Shown piece after piece: positions 10,544 to 19,717 of a stretch of DNA of 64,000 nt. The notes under the pieces are model-generated. The model ran no database searches, was not told the DNA's origin, and saw only the letters and a list, made by a program, of their open reading frames with translations. The stretch's first letter is position 1. Each line of letters begins with the position of its first letter. The position numbers and the translations under genes are program-made. Source of the stretch: Lachnospiraceae bacterium (GTDB lineage: Bacteria; Bacillota; Clostridia; Lachnospirales; Lachnospiraceae); contig JAAVYA010000007.1 in the NCBI GenBank assembly GCA_022790855.1, forward strand, positions 1 through 64,000, written 5' to 3'.

Positions 10544-11254
10544 TTACAGTTCTTCCTCATTTTTACAATCTTCAATCATAATATGAAGCCGTCTCATTGC
10601 TTCATGGATGCCCCCTACTTCATTGATAATGCCTTCCGTTACGGTCTGGGCGCCTACCAGGATCGTTCCCAGGTCTTTGGTGAGCATCCCGGTATTCAGC
10701 ATCATTTCTTCCAACCGTTCCTTCCTGGCAAAGCAATGGCTGCTGATAAAGCCAACGATCCGATCCTGCATCTGCTGGAAATAATCATAAGTCTGAGGTG
10801 CGCCAATGACCAGTCCGGTAAGCCGCACCGGATGGATCACCATGGTGCCGGTAGGGACAATATAAGAATAATCGGTAGAAACCGCTAACGGCACTCCGAT
10901 GGAATGGCTTCCCCCCAATACCAGCGAGACGGTAGGCTTGCTTAAAGAAGCAATCATTTCCGCAATGGCCAGCCCCGATTCCACATCTCCTCCTACGGTA
11001 TTGATCAAAACCAGCACACCATCCACTTCATCATCATCCTCAATGGATGCCAGTTTTGGCAGCACATGCTCATATTTGGTGGATTTTGTGTTATTGGAAA
11101 GACATTCATGCCCTTCAATCTCCCCAATAATAGACAAAAGATGGATCTTATGTTTCTGACGGCTGTGATCCAATGTCATCTGCCCCATATCCTGGATGGA
11201 TTCATTTGTTTTCTGTTCGATTTCCTTTTGGTTTAATTCCTGATTTTCATTCAT
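10544..11254 (-). CDS. tepA: TepA-type ClpP-fold serine protease
   Basis: This 236-residue cytosolic protein has the ClpP/crotonase fold. It has the ClpP-like strand LVLINTVGGDVESGLA, a nucleophile segment GGSHSIGVP with the candidate catalytic Ser, and MVIHPV carrying the candidate His. It matches Bacillus TepA (YmfB), proposed to degrade signal peptides or aid translocation; in Bacillus tepA also lies beside spoIIIE, as here. The C-terminus is highly charged. Function in this organism is inferred. Confidence 0.85.
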   Translation of the reverse strand: MNENQELNQKEIEQKTNESIQDMGQMTLDHSRQKHKIHLLSIIGEIEGHECLSNNTKSTKYEHVLPKLASIEDDDEVDGVLVLINTVGGDVESGLAIAEMIASLSKPTVSLVLGGSHSIGVPLAVSTDYSYIVPTGTMVIHPVRLTGLVIGAPQTYDYFQQMQDRIVGFISSHCFARKERLEEMMLNTGMLTKDLGTILVGAQTVTEGIINEVGGIHEAMRRLHIMIEDCKNEEEL

Positions 11255-11277
11255 AGCTTTCCTATTATCCTTTCCTA

Positions 11278-11310
11278 AAAAAAGAATCCTGTGCAGCAGG
11301 ATTCTTTTTT
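11278..11310 (-). terminator. Rho-independent terminator after bioY
   Basis: A 14-bp perfect stem, AAAAAAGAATCCTG (11278-11291) against CAGGATTCTTTTTT (11297-11310), has a five-base loop and runs of A/T at both ends. It closes bioY before tepA and could work in both directions. Confidence 0.85.
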
Positions 11311-11337
11311 AGTATGCAAAGCTTTTTCTTTTTTCAT

Positions 11338-11895
11338 TCACTTTTTTACAGAAATCAGGTTTTGCTGGATCAGCATGGACCGCACTGGACAGCAGGAAAC
11401 GGAAGCCAGAACAATTTTCATCAAGTCAAAGGGGATAAAAGGGATTACTCCGGCCCACAATGCCTCCATTGGCCCCATGGAAAGCTGTACTGCCATCCAC
11501 ACCGTGCCAAACATATAACATGCCACCGTTCCAATCAGTGCGCCAAGGACTGCCATATACCATTTTCCTGCAAAACGTTCCACAAAAAAACCAGTAAACC
11601 AGGCCAAAAACAGATAGCCCCAAAGGTAGCCGCCGCTGGGACCCGCAACCTTTACAATTCCTCCGGAATATCCGGAAAATACTGGAAGTCCCACAGCGCC
11701 AATCAAGATATAAATGAAAATGCATAGCGTCCCATTCCTGCTTCCAAGGATCACTCCCGCCATTACTACCGCAAACAGTCCCAGGGTAATAGGGATAGGG
11801 GTAAATCCAAGTGTAATGGAAACCGGTGCAAGAATACATACAATGGCCGCCGCCAATGCAATTGTGACAACATCAATCGTTTTTAAACGTCTCAT
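11338..11895 (-). CDS. bioY: Biotin transporter substrate-binding S component BioY
   Basis: This 185-residue membrane protein of the ECF (energy-coupling factor) S-component class has five or six hydrophobic helices and the BioY landmark GPSGGYLWGYL. It binds biotin and imports it with an ECF module encoded elsewhere. The ATG at 11895 has a clear GAGGAGG before it; an upstream in-frame ATG at 11925 has none. It has its own promoter and terminator, so it is monocistronic. No BirA-type operator was recognised. Confidence 0.93.
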   Translation of the reverse strand: MRRLKTIDVVTIALAAAIVCILAPVSITLGFTPIPITLGLFAVVMAGVILGSRNGTLCIFIYILIGAVGLPVFSGYSGGIVKVAGPSGGYLWGYLFLAWFTGFFVERFAGKWYMAVLGALIGTVACYMFGTVWMAVQLSMGPMEALWAGVIPFIPFDLMKIVLASVSCCPVRSMLIQQNLISVKK

Positions 11896-11943
11896 ACATG
11901 CCTCCTCTGTGGTATGAAAAGTCACCTTCTGGATTCATGTTTT

Positions 11944-11972
11944 AGTATACTTCCTGTCATCTCATCTGTAAA
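11944..11972 (-). promoter_or_regulatory. Promoter for bioY
   Basis: TTTACA (11967-11972), a 17-bp spacer and TATACT (11944-11949) on the minus strand end 49 bases before the bioY start codon. Confidence 0.75.
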
Positions 11973-11980
11973 GAACATTT

Positions 11981-14344
11981 TTATGAAATCTCCGGAAAGG
12001 ATACGGTCACCGTAAATAAGTCCCCGTCCATAGACACCTGAAAGCTGCCATGACAGGCTTCCGTAAAGCTTTTGGCTATGGAAAGCCCAAGACCGCTTCC
12101 TCCGTCTGTACGGCTTTCATCTCCACGAACAAAACGCTCCGTAAAATCTTTTCCCTGTTCCAATTCCAGGTTGGAAGTATTTTTGATACAGACCACATGC
12201 ATAGTTCCCATTTTCGTCAATGACAGGAAAATCCGGGAGCCTGCCAGGGAATACTGCAGCGCATTTTGCAAAAGGTTTTGAAATACCCGGTACAGTCTCT
12301 GGCCGTCTGCAATGATCAAAACCGGATCTTCCGGAATAACCGTACGCATTTTCAGGCTGCTTTCCGTAATCTGGCTGTCCATATCCGCCAGTGTCTGGCG
12401 CAGAAGCTTCCCCAAATCCAACTCTTCCAGTTGTACCGGAAGCTGCCCGGATGCTGCTTTACTCACTTCAAATACATCCTGCACAATGCTCTTTAACCGT
12501 TCTGATTTCTCCCATAGAATCCGGATAAATTCCTGCACATGCTCCGGCAGCTCTTCTTCCTGCTTCAATAAATCTACATAGCTGATGATGGAAGTCAAAG
12601 GCGTTTTAATATCATGGGAAACATTTGCCACCAATTCCACCTTCATCCGTTCACTGTGCATCTGCTCTTTCAAAGCATTCTCCAAACCATGTTGGATTTC
12701 ATTTAAATTTTCAGCAGTCTGCCTTAAGTCCGCATCCTCCGGAAGCTTTAACCTTTTGTTCAGATTGCCGCCCTTTACTGCTTTGATCTGATCAGAGAGT
12801 GCACCGATATCTTCTGCTAAACGCCGGTTTTTTTTCATTGCGGCAAATCCGGCGATCACACAAAGCAGCAACAAGAATGATAAGAGTGCCGTCAAGATCA
12901 AGCACCCCCTCTGCCATACGGCGGTTGCCTGGAAATACCAGGGCGAATCACCCTCGTAAGCTCCATTTCCTTGCTGAAACGCCAGACTGAAAGAGAGGAG
13001 TACCGTCATAAAAGATAACGCTCCGGTTGCCAGCATCAGACCATACCGCCTCACCAAGCGTTTTTGCACGGAATAGGAAAGCTCCTTTGTCCGCAGCGAA
13101 TCTATCAAAGGCTTTTTCAAATGGCCCCAGTTACTTCTCAAATCCAAGATAATCAGATAAACCAGCCAGAAGCAAGCCAAAATAAAGAACCTTCCCTTAA
13201 CGATTTGCTCCATCTGATACAAGGCATCTCTCCAATATCCTCCGACCCTTAAAATCATTTCTGCCTCTCGAATCGCATCCTGATTTGTAAAAAATAAAAA
13301 CAGGGGAGGGAACAGAAGGACAAAGGGCACTTTAAATTCCATCCACAGTTTTCCCAAGAACCGGGCTACCACCTGATTTCCAAGACGCTTATACTTTCTC
13401 ATACAGCAGGACAACAGTAATAATACGATGGAAACAGCAAGCCATGCACAACAGATTTTGAACTGTTTTTTTGCAGAAAAATACTGTTGCTGCCGATAAT
13501 ACAGGCCCTCTCCATACTGGACGGTTCCGTCGTCGGAATAATTTCCCGTAATATACAGCTTGGGATTTTTAGTCACTGCCAGAAATACCACTGCATCCTT
13601 TGTGGAATCGTCCACGTTGAAATTAGAATACCCAGGCACATACCAAAGACTGTCATCATCATAAACGCCGTCTCCATACACATCCTCCTGCCAGCCGTTT
13701 CGTGAAATCTCTACCTTGCCGTCGCCATTCTTGTTAAACCATAAGCAGAAGTTGTATTCCTCCGGATCCAGGCTTTTGTAAAAATCTGAGCCGTCCCATT
13801 CTTTCAGGGTCTTTCCCTCCCAGGCTTCTATATTGGTATAGACCAACTTTTTTTGGTAGACCAAGGCGTATTGGAGATTTTTGTCCTTTGCCTTCTCCTT
13901 CATATATTCCCTTAAATTCCTCCAGGAAGAGGCTCCATAAGAATTCTCCACATAGCCTGTGCTGTCATTTACTTCTTGCTGTTCCTGGGAAATCTCACTG
14001 ATGCCTTCTGCCTCAGCTTCATATGCCATCCCAGATTCTGCCATCGTTTCTTCAAAGGAATAGCCTTGATCCTTGTTCTCCCACACCTCGTCAGAATAAG
14101 CTACGCCATAGTTTTTCCAGCTGTTTCCTCCCACAGCCGCGCTTAAAAGCTCTTCCAGACGATTGGAAACATACCATCGAAACTCTCCGGTTTCCTGGTA
14201 GTCTCCGCTTCTGTGCAGCAGCCCCATTCCCCAGGATGAGAGCAGTTTGCCCGCCGTAATTGCATTTGTAATTAGAAGCGACATACCAAGAAAGAAGGCT
14301 GCCATACTAAGAACGATTTTCCATTTTTTCCATTTTGTATCCAA
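11981..14344 (-). CDS. Membrane sensor histidine kinase
   Basis: This 787-residue sensor has one N-terminal helix (about 9-30), an extracytoplasmic region of about 260 residues, then five or so further helices between about 298 and 520, a short linker, HisKA with His577 in ANVSHDIKTPLTS and a HATPase domain with GGSGLGLSIAKSF. The extra helices make it larger than usual VanS-type kinases. Its start lies 38 bases inside the response regulator gene, so the two are translationally coupled and form one system. The signal is unknown. It ends just before the bioY promoter and no terminator is visible. Confidence 0.92.
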   Translation of the reverse strand: MDTKWKKWKIVLSMAAFFLGMSLLITNAITAGKLLSSWGMGLLHRSGDYQETGEFRWYVSNRLEELLSAAVGGNSWKNYGVAYSDEVWENKDQGYSFEETMAESGMAYEAEAEGISEISQEQQEVNDSTGYVENSYGASSWRNLREYMKEKAKDKNLQYALVYQKKLVYTNIEAWEGKTLKEWDGSDFYKSLDPEEYNFCLWFNKNGDGKVEISRNGWQEDVYGDGVYDDDSLWYVPGYSNFNVDDSTKDAVVFLAVTKNPKLYITGNYSDDGTVQYGEGLYYRQQQYFSAKKQFKICCAWLAVSIVLLLLSCCMRKYKRLGNQVVARFLGKLWMEFKVPFVLLFPPLFLFFTNQDAIREAEMILRVGGYWRDALYQMEQIVKGRFFILACFWLVYLIILDLRSNWGHLKKPLIDSLRTKELSYSVQKRLVRRYGLMLATGALSFMTVLLSFSLAFQQGNGAYEGDSPWYFQATAVWQRGCLILTALLSFLLLLCVIAGFAAMKKNRRLAEDIGALSDQIKAVKGGNLNKRLKLPEDADLRQTAENLNEIQHGLENALKEQMHSERMKVELVANVSHDIKTPLTSIISYVDLLKQEEELPEHVQEFIRILWEKSERLKSIVQDVFEVSKAASGQLPVQLEELDLGKLLRQTLADMDSQITESSLKMRTVIPEDPVLIIADGQRLYRVFQNLLQNALQYSLAGSRIFLSLTKMGTMHVVCIKNTSNLELEQGKDFTERFVRGDESRTDGGSGLGLSIAKSFTEACHGSFQVSMDGDLFTVTVSFPEIS

Positions 14345-15017
14345 TGCCCCACACCACCTTTATATATTCCGGCTCCTTAGGATTGAGTTCGATTTTTTCC
14401 CTGATATGGCGAATGTGTACCATCACCGTATTTTCCGGTGCAAAGGACGGTTCTTCCCAGACACGCTGATAAATCTCTTCCGCCGGAAAAATCCGGCCCA
14501 GGTTCCGCATAAACAGGTCTATGATTTTTGTCTCTGTAGCCGTCAGCTTTATGGGTTCTTCATCTGCATAAAGCATCCGCTCCTTGAGACGGTAACAAAG
14601 CCGGCCGTTCCAAATTTCCTCCGCCTCGTTCCAGGAATGAATATCTCCCAGCCGCGTATAGCGTCGGAGCTGGCTTTTCACCCGTGCGGCCAGTTCCGCC
14701 GGATGGAACGGCTTCGATACATAATCATCCGCTCCCATGGAAAGCCCTAACACCTTGTCCGTCTCCTCTGTCTTGGCGCTTAAGACAATAATGGGCAAAT
14801 TTCTGCGCTCCCGGATTTTCATCATGGCGGACAGTCCGTCCAGCTTAGGCATCATGACATCCATAATAATAAGCTGTATGGAATGCTCCGCCAACACCTT
14901 CAGGGCTTCCATTCCGTCATAAGCTTTTCGGACTCCATAGCCCTCCTTTTCCAGGAGCAGGGCAATTGCCCCTACGATTTCCCTGTCGTCATCTACCACC
15001 AGAACACATTCCTTCAT
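14307..15017 (-). CDS. OmpR/PhoB-family response regulator
   Basis: The 236-residue regulator has a receiver domain (about 1-115) with acidic VVDDD and phospho-acceptor Asp53 in IIMDVMMPKLDG, followed by a winged-helix DNA-binding domain (about 135-230) with the family motif VMVHIRHIREKIE. The ATG at 15017 has GAGGTG upstream; an earlier in-frame ATG at 15032 lacks one. It is the partner of the overlapping kinase. The target genes cannot be told from this window. Confidence 0.95.
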   Translation of the reverse strand: MKECVLVVDDDREIVGAIALLLEKEGYGVRKAYDGMEALKVLAEHSIQLIIMDVMMPKLDGLSAMMKIRERRNLPIIVLSAKTEETDKVLGLSMGADDYVSKPFHPAELAARVKSQLRRYTRLGDIHSWNEAEEIWNGRLCYRLKERMLYADEEPIKLTATETKIIDLFMRNLGRIFPAEEIYQRVWEEPSFAPENTVMVHIRHIREKIELNPKEPEYIKVVWGIGYKMEKMENRS

Positions 15018-15126
15018 TTCTTCACCTCTCACTCATGGGCGGCAGCCTTGCCGTCCTCCTTTTGCCTGCCTTTAGTATAACGGCGGTTCCTTACGAAAAT
15101 CTTGGCGCATTTCTTATAAAAAGCTT

Positions 15127-15160
15127 AAAAAAGCAGGAAACACATTACTGGTTTCCTGCT
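15127..15160 (-). terminator. Rho-independent terminator after glgA
   Basis: AGCAGGAAAC (15132-15141) pairs with GTTTCCTGCT (15151-15160). Read on the minus strand, the stem is followed by a run of six T. It closes glgA before the two-component genes. Confidence 0.85.
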
Positions 15161-15167
15161 CTTGGAA

Positions 15168-16616
15168 TTATCCTAATAAATACCGATACAACCCTTCATA
15201 TCTTCCGGTAGAAACACGCCAGGAGTAATCATTTGCCATACCGCGTTCCACCATCATATTCCAGTTCCGCTTCTGTTCGAAGAAAATCTTCTTGGAATAA
15301 TTGATCGTACCAAGCATCTCATGGGCATTATAATTGGTAAAGGAGAAGCCGTCCCCGGTATTCTCATATTCATTAAAGGACTGCACCGTGTCCTTCAATC
15401 CTCCTGTCTCCCGGACGATCGGAACTGTTCCGTAGCGGAAGGAGATCATCTGAGTCAGACCGCAGGGCTCAAACCTGGAAGGCATCAAAAATGCATCTGC
15501 CGCCGCATAAAGCTTATGGGCCAAATCATCGGAGTAACAGATATTTGCAGATACCCGGTTGGGATATTTCCATGCATAATGACGGAACAAGTTCTCATAT
15601 TTGCTATCTCCGGTTCCGATTACCACAAGCTGGGTAAATTCATCTACGATCTGTTCAATGACACATTCCACCAAATCCAGGCCTTTTTGATCGGTAAGAC
15701 GGGAAATCAAACCAATCATATAGCGCTTTTTATCTACCTCAAGCCCCAGTTCTTCCTGAAGGCTCAGCTTATTTTTACATTTCTTCTTTCGGAAATCCCC
15801 AATATTATAATGCGTATAAATCTTGGGATCCGTCTCCGGGTTATATACATCATAGTCAATGCCGTTGACAATTCCCTGCATATCCAGCCGTCTGGCGTAC
15901 ATAAGCCCATTTAGCCCTTCGCCATAATAGTCGGATTGAATCTCCACCGCATAGCTGTCGCTGACCGTCGTAATATAGTCTGCATATACCAGACCACCCT
16001 TTAACATATTGGCTCCTTTGTTAAACTCCAGCTTATCCGGTACAAACAGGGAAGAAGGAAGGCCGCTTAATCCCTGAATGGTCTTCACATCCCATACGCC
16101 CTGGAATTTCAGATTGTGGATGGTCATAATAGATTTAATTCCTCTGAAAAAGTCAGAGCCGGCAAATTCTGTCTTCAAATATACCGGAAGGAACCCGGTC
16201 TGCCAGTCGTGGCAATGAATCAAATCCGGCCGGAAATTAATCAGCGGCAGCATAGAGAGTACGGCTTTGTCGAAGAAAATAAATTTCTCAATATCTTCCC
16301 GGATATTGCCATAAGGCAAAAAGGAATTGAAATACTCCTGGTTGTCAATAAAATAATAAGTAATTCCCTGATGCTTGTACTGGAGTACACCTACATATTT
16401 TTCCGGAATATAGGGGCCTGCCTTCATGTAAAAATGAATCACATATTCAAACTGATTTCTCCATTTTTCTGGAATACAGCTATAATTAGGAAGTACTACC
16501 CTTACATCCCACTCTTCCTTGTTAAATTCCTTCGGCAGGGCACCGCATACATCCGCCAATCCTCCGGTTTTGATAAACGGTACACACTCTGATGCAGCAA
16601 AGAGAACGTTCTTCAT
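15168..16616 (-). CDS. glgA: Glycogen synthase (ADP-glucose), GT5
   Basis: GlgA extends alpha-1,4-glucan from ADP-glucose for glycogen storage. The 482-residue protein has the N-terminal KTGGLAD nucleotide-sugar motif (residues 16-22) and the C-terminal FEPCGLTQM and ETGGLKDTV motifs of the GT-B fold. It stands alone here with its own promoter inside the end of metY and its own terminator; no glgB, glgC or glgP is nearby. Confidence 0.96.
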   Translation of the reverse strand: MKNVLFAASECVPFIKTGGLADVCGALPKEFNKEEWDVRVVLPNYSCIPEKWRNQFEYVIHFYMKAGPYIPEKYVGVLQYKHQGITYYFIDNQEYFNSFLPYGNIREDIEKFIFFDKAVLSMLPLINFRPDLIHCHDWQTGFLPVYLKTEFAGSDFFRGIKSIMTIHNLKFQGVWDVKTIQGLSGLPSSLFVPDKLEFNKGANMLKGGLVYADYITTVSDSYAVEIQSDYYGEGLNGLMYARRLDMQGIVNGIDYDVYNPETDPKIYTHYNIGDFRKKKCKNKLSLQEELGLEVDKKRYMIGLISRLTDQKGLDLVECVIEQIVDEFTQLVVIGTGDSKYENLFRHYAWKYPNRVSANICYSDDLAHKLYAAADAFLMPSRFEPCGLTQMISFRYGTVPIVRETGGLKDTVQSFNEYENTGDGFSFTNYNAHEMLGTINYSKKIFFEQKRNWNMMVERGMANDYSWRVSTGRYEGLYRYLLG

Positions 16617-16634
16617 ATTGCTTCCCCCTTATTT

Positions 16635-16662
16635 ATTATACTAAACTTAATGCTTGTTCCAA
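16635..16662 (-). promoter_or_regulatory. Promoter for glgA embedded in the 3' end of metY
   Basis: TTGGAA (16657-16662), a 16-bp spacer and TATAAT (16635-16640) on the minus strand. The -10 overlaps the metY stop codon, so glgA can be transcribed independently of metY. Confidence 0.65.
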
Positions 16663-17919
16663 ATCCGCTATAATATCATCCACATGTTCGATTCCTATGG
16701 ATAGCCGAATGAGATCAGGCGCCACTCCCGCCTCCTTCAGCTGCTCATCCGACAACTGCCGGTGCGTATGACTGGCTGGGTGGAGCACACATGTCCTGGC
16801 ATCCGCCACATGGGTAACAATGGCGGCCATTTTCAGATGATCCATAAAGTCCACAGATACCTTTCTTCCGCCCCTTAATCCAAAGGCGATCACGCCGCAG
16901 GTACCGCCTGGCATATATTTTTTAGCCAACTCGTAATACTTATCTCCTGGCAAGTCGGCATAATTGACCCATGCCACTTTTTCGTGGTTATTCAGAAACT
17001 CCGCAACCTTTCGGGCATTCTCACAATGACGGGCCATCCGTAAATGCAGCGTTTCCAAGCCGATATTCAGCAAAAAGGCATTTTGCGGAGACTGGATGGA
17101 GCCCAAATCACGCATTACCTGAACCGTTGCCTTTGTAATATAAGCGCCTTTCCCAAACTTCTCCGTATATACGATGCCATGATAAGAGGGATCTGGCTTT
17201 GTCAAGCCAGGGAACCTGTCTTTGTGGGCATCCCAGTCAAAATTACCGCTGTCCACAATGCAGCCGCCTACGCACATGGCATGGCCGTCCATATACTTCG
17301 TAGTGGAATGGGTAACAATATCCGCTCCCCATTCAAAGGGCCTGCAGTTGATAGGCGTCGGAAACGTATTGTCCATGATCAGGGGCACACCGTGGGAATG
17401 AGCAATTTTCGCAAATTTCTCAATATCCGTTACCACAATAGCCGGATTGGCGATGGTTTCTGCAAACAACGCTTTGGTATTGGGACGAAAAGCTTTTGCG
17501 ATCTCTTCTTCCGGTGCATCCGGATCCACGAACGTACAGTCAATGCCCATTTTTTTCATAGTTACGTAAAATAAATTAAACGTTCCGCCGTATATGGTAG
17601 AAGAAGATACAAAATGATCTCCCGCTTCACATATATTGAAAATGGCATAATAATTGGCCGCCTGCCCAGAGGAGGTAAGCATCCCCGCTACTCCGCCTTC
17701 CAGATCTGTAATCTTTGCCGCCACCGTATCATTGGTGGGATTCTGCAGTCTTGTGTAAAAATAGCCGCTGTCCTCCAGATCAAACAGCCGGCCCATTTGG
17801 TCGCTGTTCTCATACAAAAACGTCGTGCTCTGATAAATGGGAAGAACCCGAGGTTCTCCTTTCGACGGCTGCCATCCGGACTGTATGCATTTTGTCTCGA
17901 TCTTATATGCTTCTTTCAT
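16636..17919 (-). CDS. metY: O-acetylhomoserine sulfhydrylase, Cys/Met metabolism PLP enzyme
   Basis: This 427-residue PLP enzyme of the cystathionine gamma-synthase-like superfamily has the PLP lysine at Lys208 in THSTTKYMDGH, and segments TRLQNPTNDTV and ADARTCVLHPASHTHRQL typical of the MetY branch. It would form homocysteine from O-acetylhomoserine and sulfide. The ATG at 17919 is preceded by AGGAGG and overlaps the previous stop codon as ATGA, so it is translationally coupled to the CFI-box-like gene. Related lyases look similar, so exact substrate is inferred. Confidence 0.9.
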   Translation of the reverse strand: MKEAYKIETKCIQSGWQPSKGEPRVLPIYQSTTFLYENSDQMGRLFDLEDSGYFYTRLQNPTNDTVAAKITDLEGGVAGMLTSSGQAANYYAIFNICEAGDHFVSSSTIYGGTFNLFYVTMKKMGIDCTFVDPDAPEEEIAKAFRPNTKALFAETIANPAIVVTDIEKFAKIAHSHGVPLIMDNTFPTPINCRPFEWGADIVTHSTTKYMDGHAMCVGGCIVDSGNFDWDAHKDRFPGLTKPDPSYHGIVYTEKFGKGAYITKATVQVMRDLGSIQSPQNAFLLNIGLETLHLRMARHCENARKVAEFLNNHEKVAWVNYADLPGDKYYELAKKYMPGGTCGVIAFGLRGGRKVSVDFMDHLKMAAIVTHVADARTCVLHPASHTHRQLSDEQLKEAGVAPDLIRLSIGIEHVDDIIADLEQALSLV

Positions 17920-18872
17920 GATGTAAATTCCTCCTGGTGAAAGTACTTTTGTGCCAATATATCCATCATATCCTGATATACCCTCCGGCATTCCTCTTGT
18001 TCCTGGCGTTCAATCAACTTTATGCAGACAGACAGATAATCTTTCCATATTTCTGCATAAATTTGGGGAGCTTCTTTGCTTTTTCCGATATGCTTCACAA
18101 TGGTAGGGGCAATATCGTAGTAACGCCAGATTTCTTCTTCCCCGCCCGGTTGGTCCATCAGATACCCATCCCGGTATTCCCGCAGCAAATTCAATTCGTA
18201 ACAATCGTCTGGTTTTCCCAGGCTCCCGCATACTGCTGTGGTAATATAGCAAAACCGCCGTTTGAATCCATTGTTAATGGCATCAAAATCAGACAATTTT
18301 AAGTTTGTCTTAGGAAACTGCTCTTTCCAGGCATCCAGCAGCTTCTGGGCCAATGCCCGTCCAGAACTTTTGTTATGGTCAATTAACGCCGGAATCACAT
18401 AAATGACAAGGCTCATATTAAAACCCATCATCAGCTCTTCCTGTTTCCGCTTATTCTTACCTTCCAGTCGCAGCTGAACCTGCTTCACCATAGAAGACGC
18501 AAGGTCTTTTAGAAAACGGTCCGGCTCTGATACCCCTTCATAAATATCCTCCAGAAGATCCATAAGAGCTTCCTGTTCTTTCTCATAATCCCGGAAACTG
18601 GGTTCATACAGGTTCTTCTTAAAGTCCTTTAAGGGATCCTGAATCGCAAAAAGCATCTCCGGAAACTGTTTTTGCGCTTTGTCCGCCAAAGCTTCCTTCT
18701 CTGCCTGCCTTTCCTTTGGAACCGGAACTTCCTCTGTCCCCTTTAGCGCCATCTCTTTGGCTTGGGACACATCAATCCCCGCACCGCAGTACATGCAGAT
18801 AATCTGGGTATGTCCCTCAGGAATCTTTAGCTCGCCCCGGCACTTTGGACATATCCCTGTCAAAAATTCCAT
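17916..18872 (-). CDS. Zinc-ribbon protein with C-terminal CFI-box-like segment
   Basis: This 318-residue soluble protein opens with a four-cysteine zinc ribbon (CPKCRGEL, CMYCGAG). A mostly helical, charged middle follows. A conserved-looking block near residue 210, CYITTAVCGSLGKPDDCYEL then LREYRDGYL, resembles the CFI-box C-terminal domain found in many uncharacterised proteins. No function is known to me. It overlaps metY by four bases and follows yebC closely. Confidence 0.75.
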   Translation of the reverse strand: MEFLTGICPKCRGELKIPEGHTQIICMYCGAGIDVSQAKEMALKGTEEVPVPKERQAEKEALADKAQKQFPEMLFAIQDPLKDFKKNLYEPSFRDYEKEQEALMDLLEDIYEGVSEPDRFLKDLASSMVKQVQLRLEGKNKRKQEELMMGFNMSLVIYVIPALIDHNKSSGRALAQKLLDAWKEQFPKTNLKLSDFDAINNGFKRRFCYITTAVCGSLGKPDDCYELNLLREYRDGYLMDQPGGEEEIWRYYDIAPTIVKHIGKSKEAPQIYAEIWKDYLSVCIKLIERQEQEECRRVYQDMMDILAQKYFHQEEFTS

Positions 18873-18893
18873 TTGCTTCCCTGAACCCCTTTC

Positions 18894-19634
18894 TTAAAAT
18901 GTATCAGGTTCCTCCCAGTTATGGTAAACAGCCTGAACATCATCGTCTTCCTCCAGCAGATCCAGCGTCCGCTGCAGATTCTTAACTGCATCCTCTTCCG
19001 TTAATTCCACCCAGTTCTGGGGAATCATGGTCACCTCAGCGGAAACCATTGAAATTCCCTCCTCTTCCAGCTTTTGACGCACTTCGCTGAAAGCATCCGG
19101 ATCCGTAATAATCTCGTAGCTGTCTTCTTCCTCGGTAAAATCCTCTGCTCCCGCATCTAAGGCCATCATCATCAGATCGTCCGGGTCTGCCTCGCATTCT
19201 TCTTTGTCGATCACGATCTGGCCTTTTTTGTCAAACATATAAGAGACGCAGCCCGGCGTTCCGATATTGCCTTTGCCCTTTGTAAAGGCGCTTCGGACAT
19301 TGGCTGCCGTCCGGTTCTTATTATCCGTCAGGGCGTCTACAATAATGGCAATCCCACTGGGGCCGTATCCCTCATAAGATACATATTCATAATTGACAGC
19401 GGAAGCATCTCCCGCCGCTTTTTTAATCCCCCGGTCAATGGTGTCGTTGGGCATGTTGTTGGATTTTGCCTTGGCGATCACGTCCCTCAGCTTGCTGTTA
19501 TTAGCCGGATCCGGGCCGCCCTCTTTCACGGCCACAGCCAGCTCTCTTCCAATTATTGTAAAGATTTTTCCCTTTGCCGCATCATTCTTTTCTTTCTTAT
19601 GCTTGATGTTGGCAAATTTGGAATGTCCAGACAT
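18894..19634 (-). CDS. yebC: YebC/PmpR (TACO1) family protein
   Basis: This 246-residue protein with the family opening [16 protein letters not shown] and the three-domain TACO1 layout includes [17 protein letters not shown] near residue 90. YebC proteins were named transcription regulators; more recent work on the family ties them to translation of difficult stretches such as polyproline. It follows the CNNM-type gene after an 83-base gap holding a hairpin. Confidence 0.95.
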   Translation of the reverse strand: MSGHSKFANIKHKKEKNDAAKGKIFTIIGRELAVAVKEGGPDPANNSKLRDVIAKAKSNNMPNDTIDRGIKKAAGDASAVNYEYVSYEGYGPSGIAIIVDALTDNKNRTAANVRSAFTKGKGNIGTPGCVSYMFDKKGQIVIDKEECEADPDDLMMMALDAGAEDFTEEEDSYEIITDPDAFSEVRQKLEEEGISMVSAEVTMIPQNWVELTEEDAVKNLQRTLDLLEEDDDVQAVYHNWEEPDTF

Positions 19635-19672
19635 ACTTTTTCCTCTTTTCCTTATTTTTTCATATTATCATT

Positions 19673-19705
19673 ATGTAACAGTTCGGACAAGCCGTCCTGT
19701 TACAT
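19673..19705 (-). other. Hairpin between the CNNM-type gene and yebC
   Basis: ATGTAACAG (19673-19681) pairs with CTGTTACAT (19697-19705), with an extra inner CGG/CCG. There is no clear T run, so it may be a weak terminator, a processing site or an operator. Confidence 0.4.
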
Positions 19706-19717
19706 GTATATATTGAT

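Noticed and set aside
15018-15126. Possible promoter (TATACT) before the response regulator gene
   Set aside because: The -10 is good, but no acceptable -35 was found at 16-18 bases, so it was not listed as a feature.
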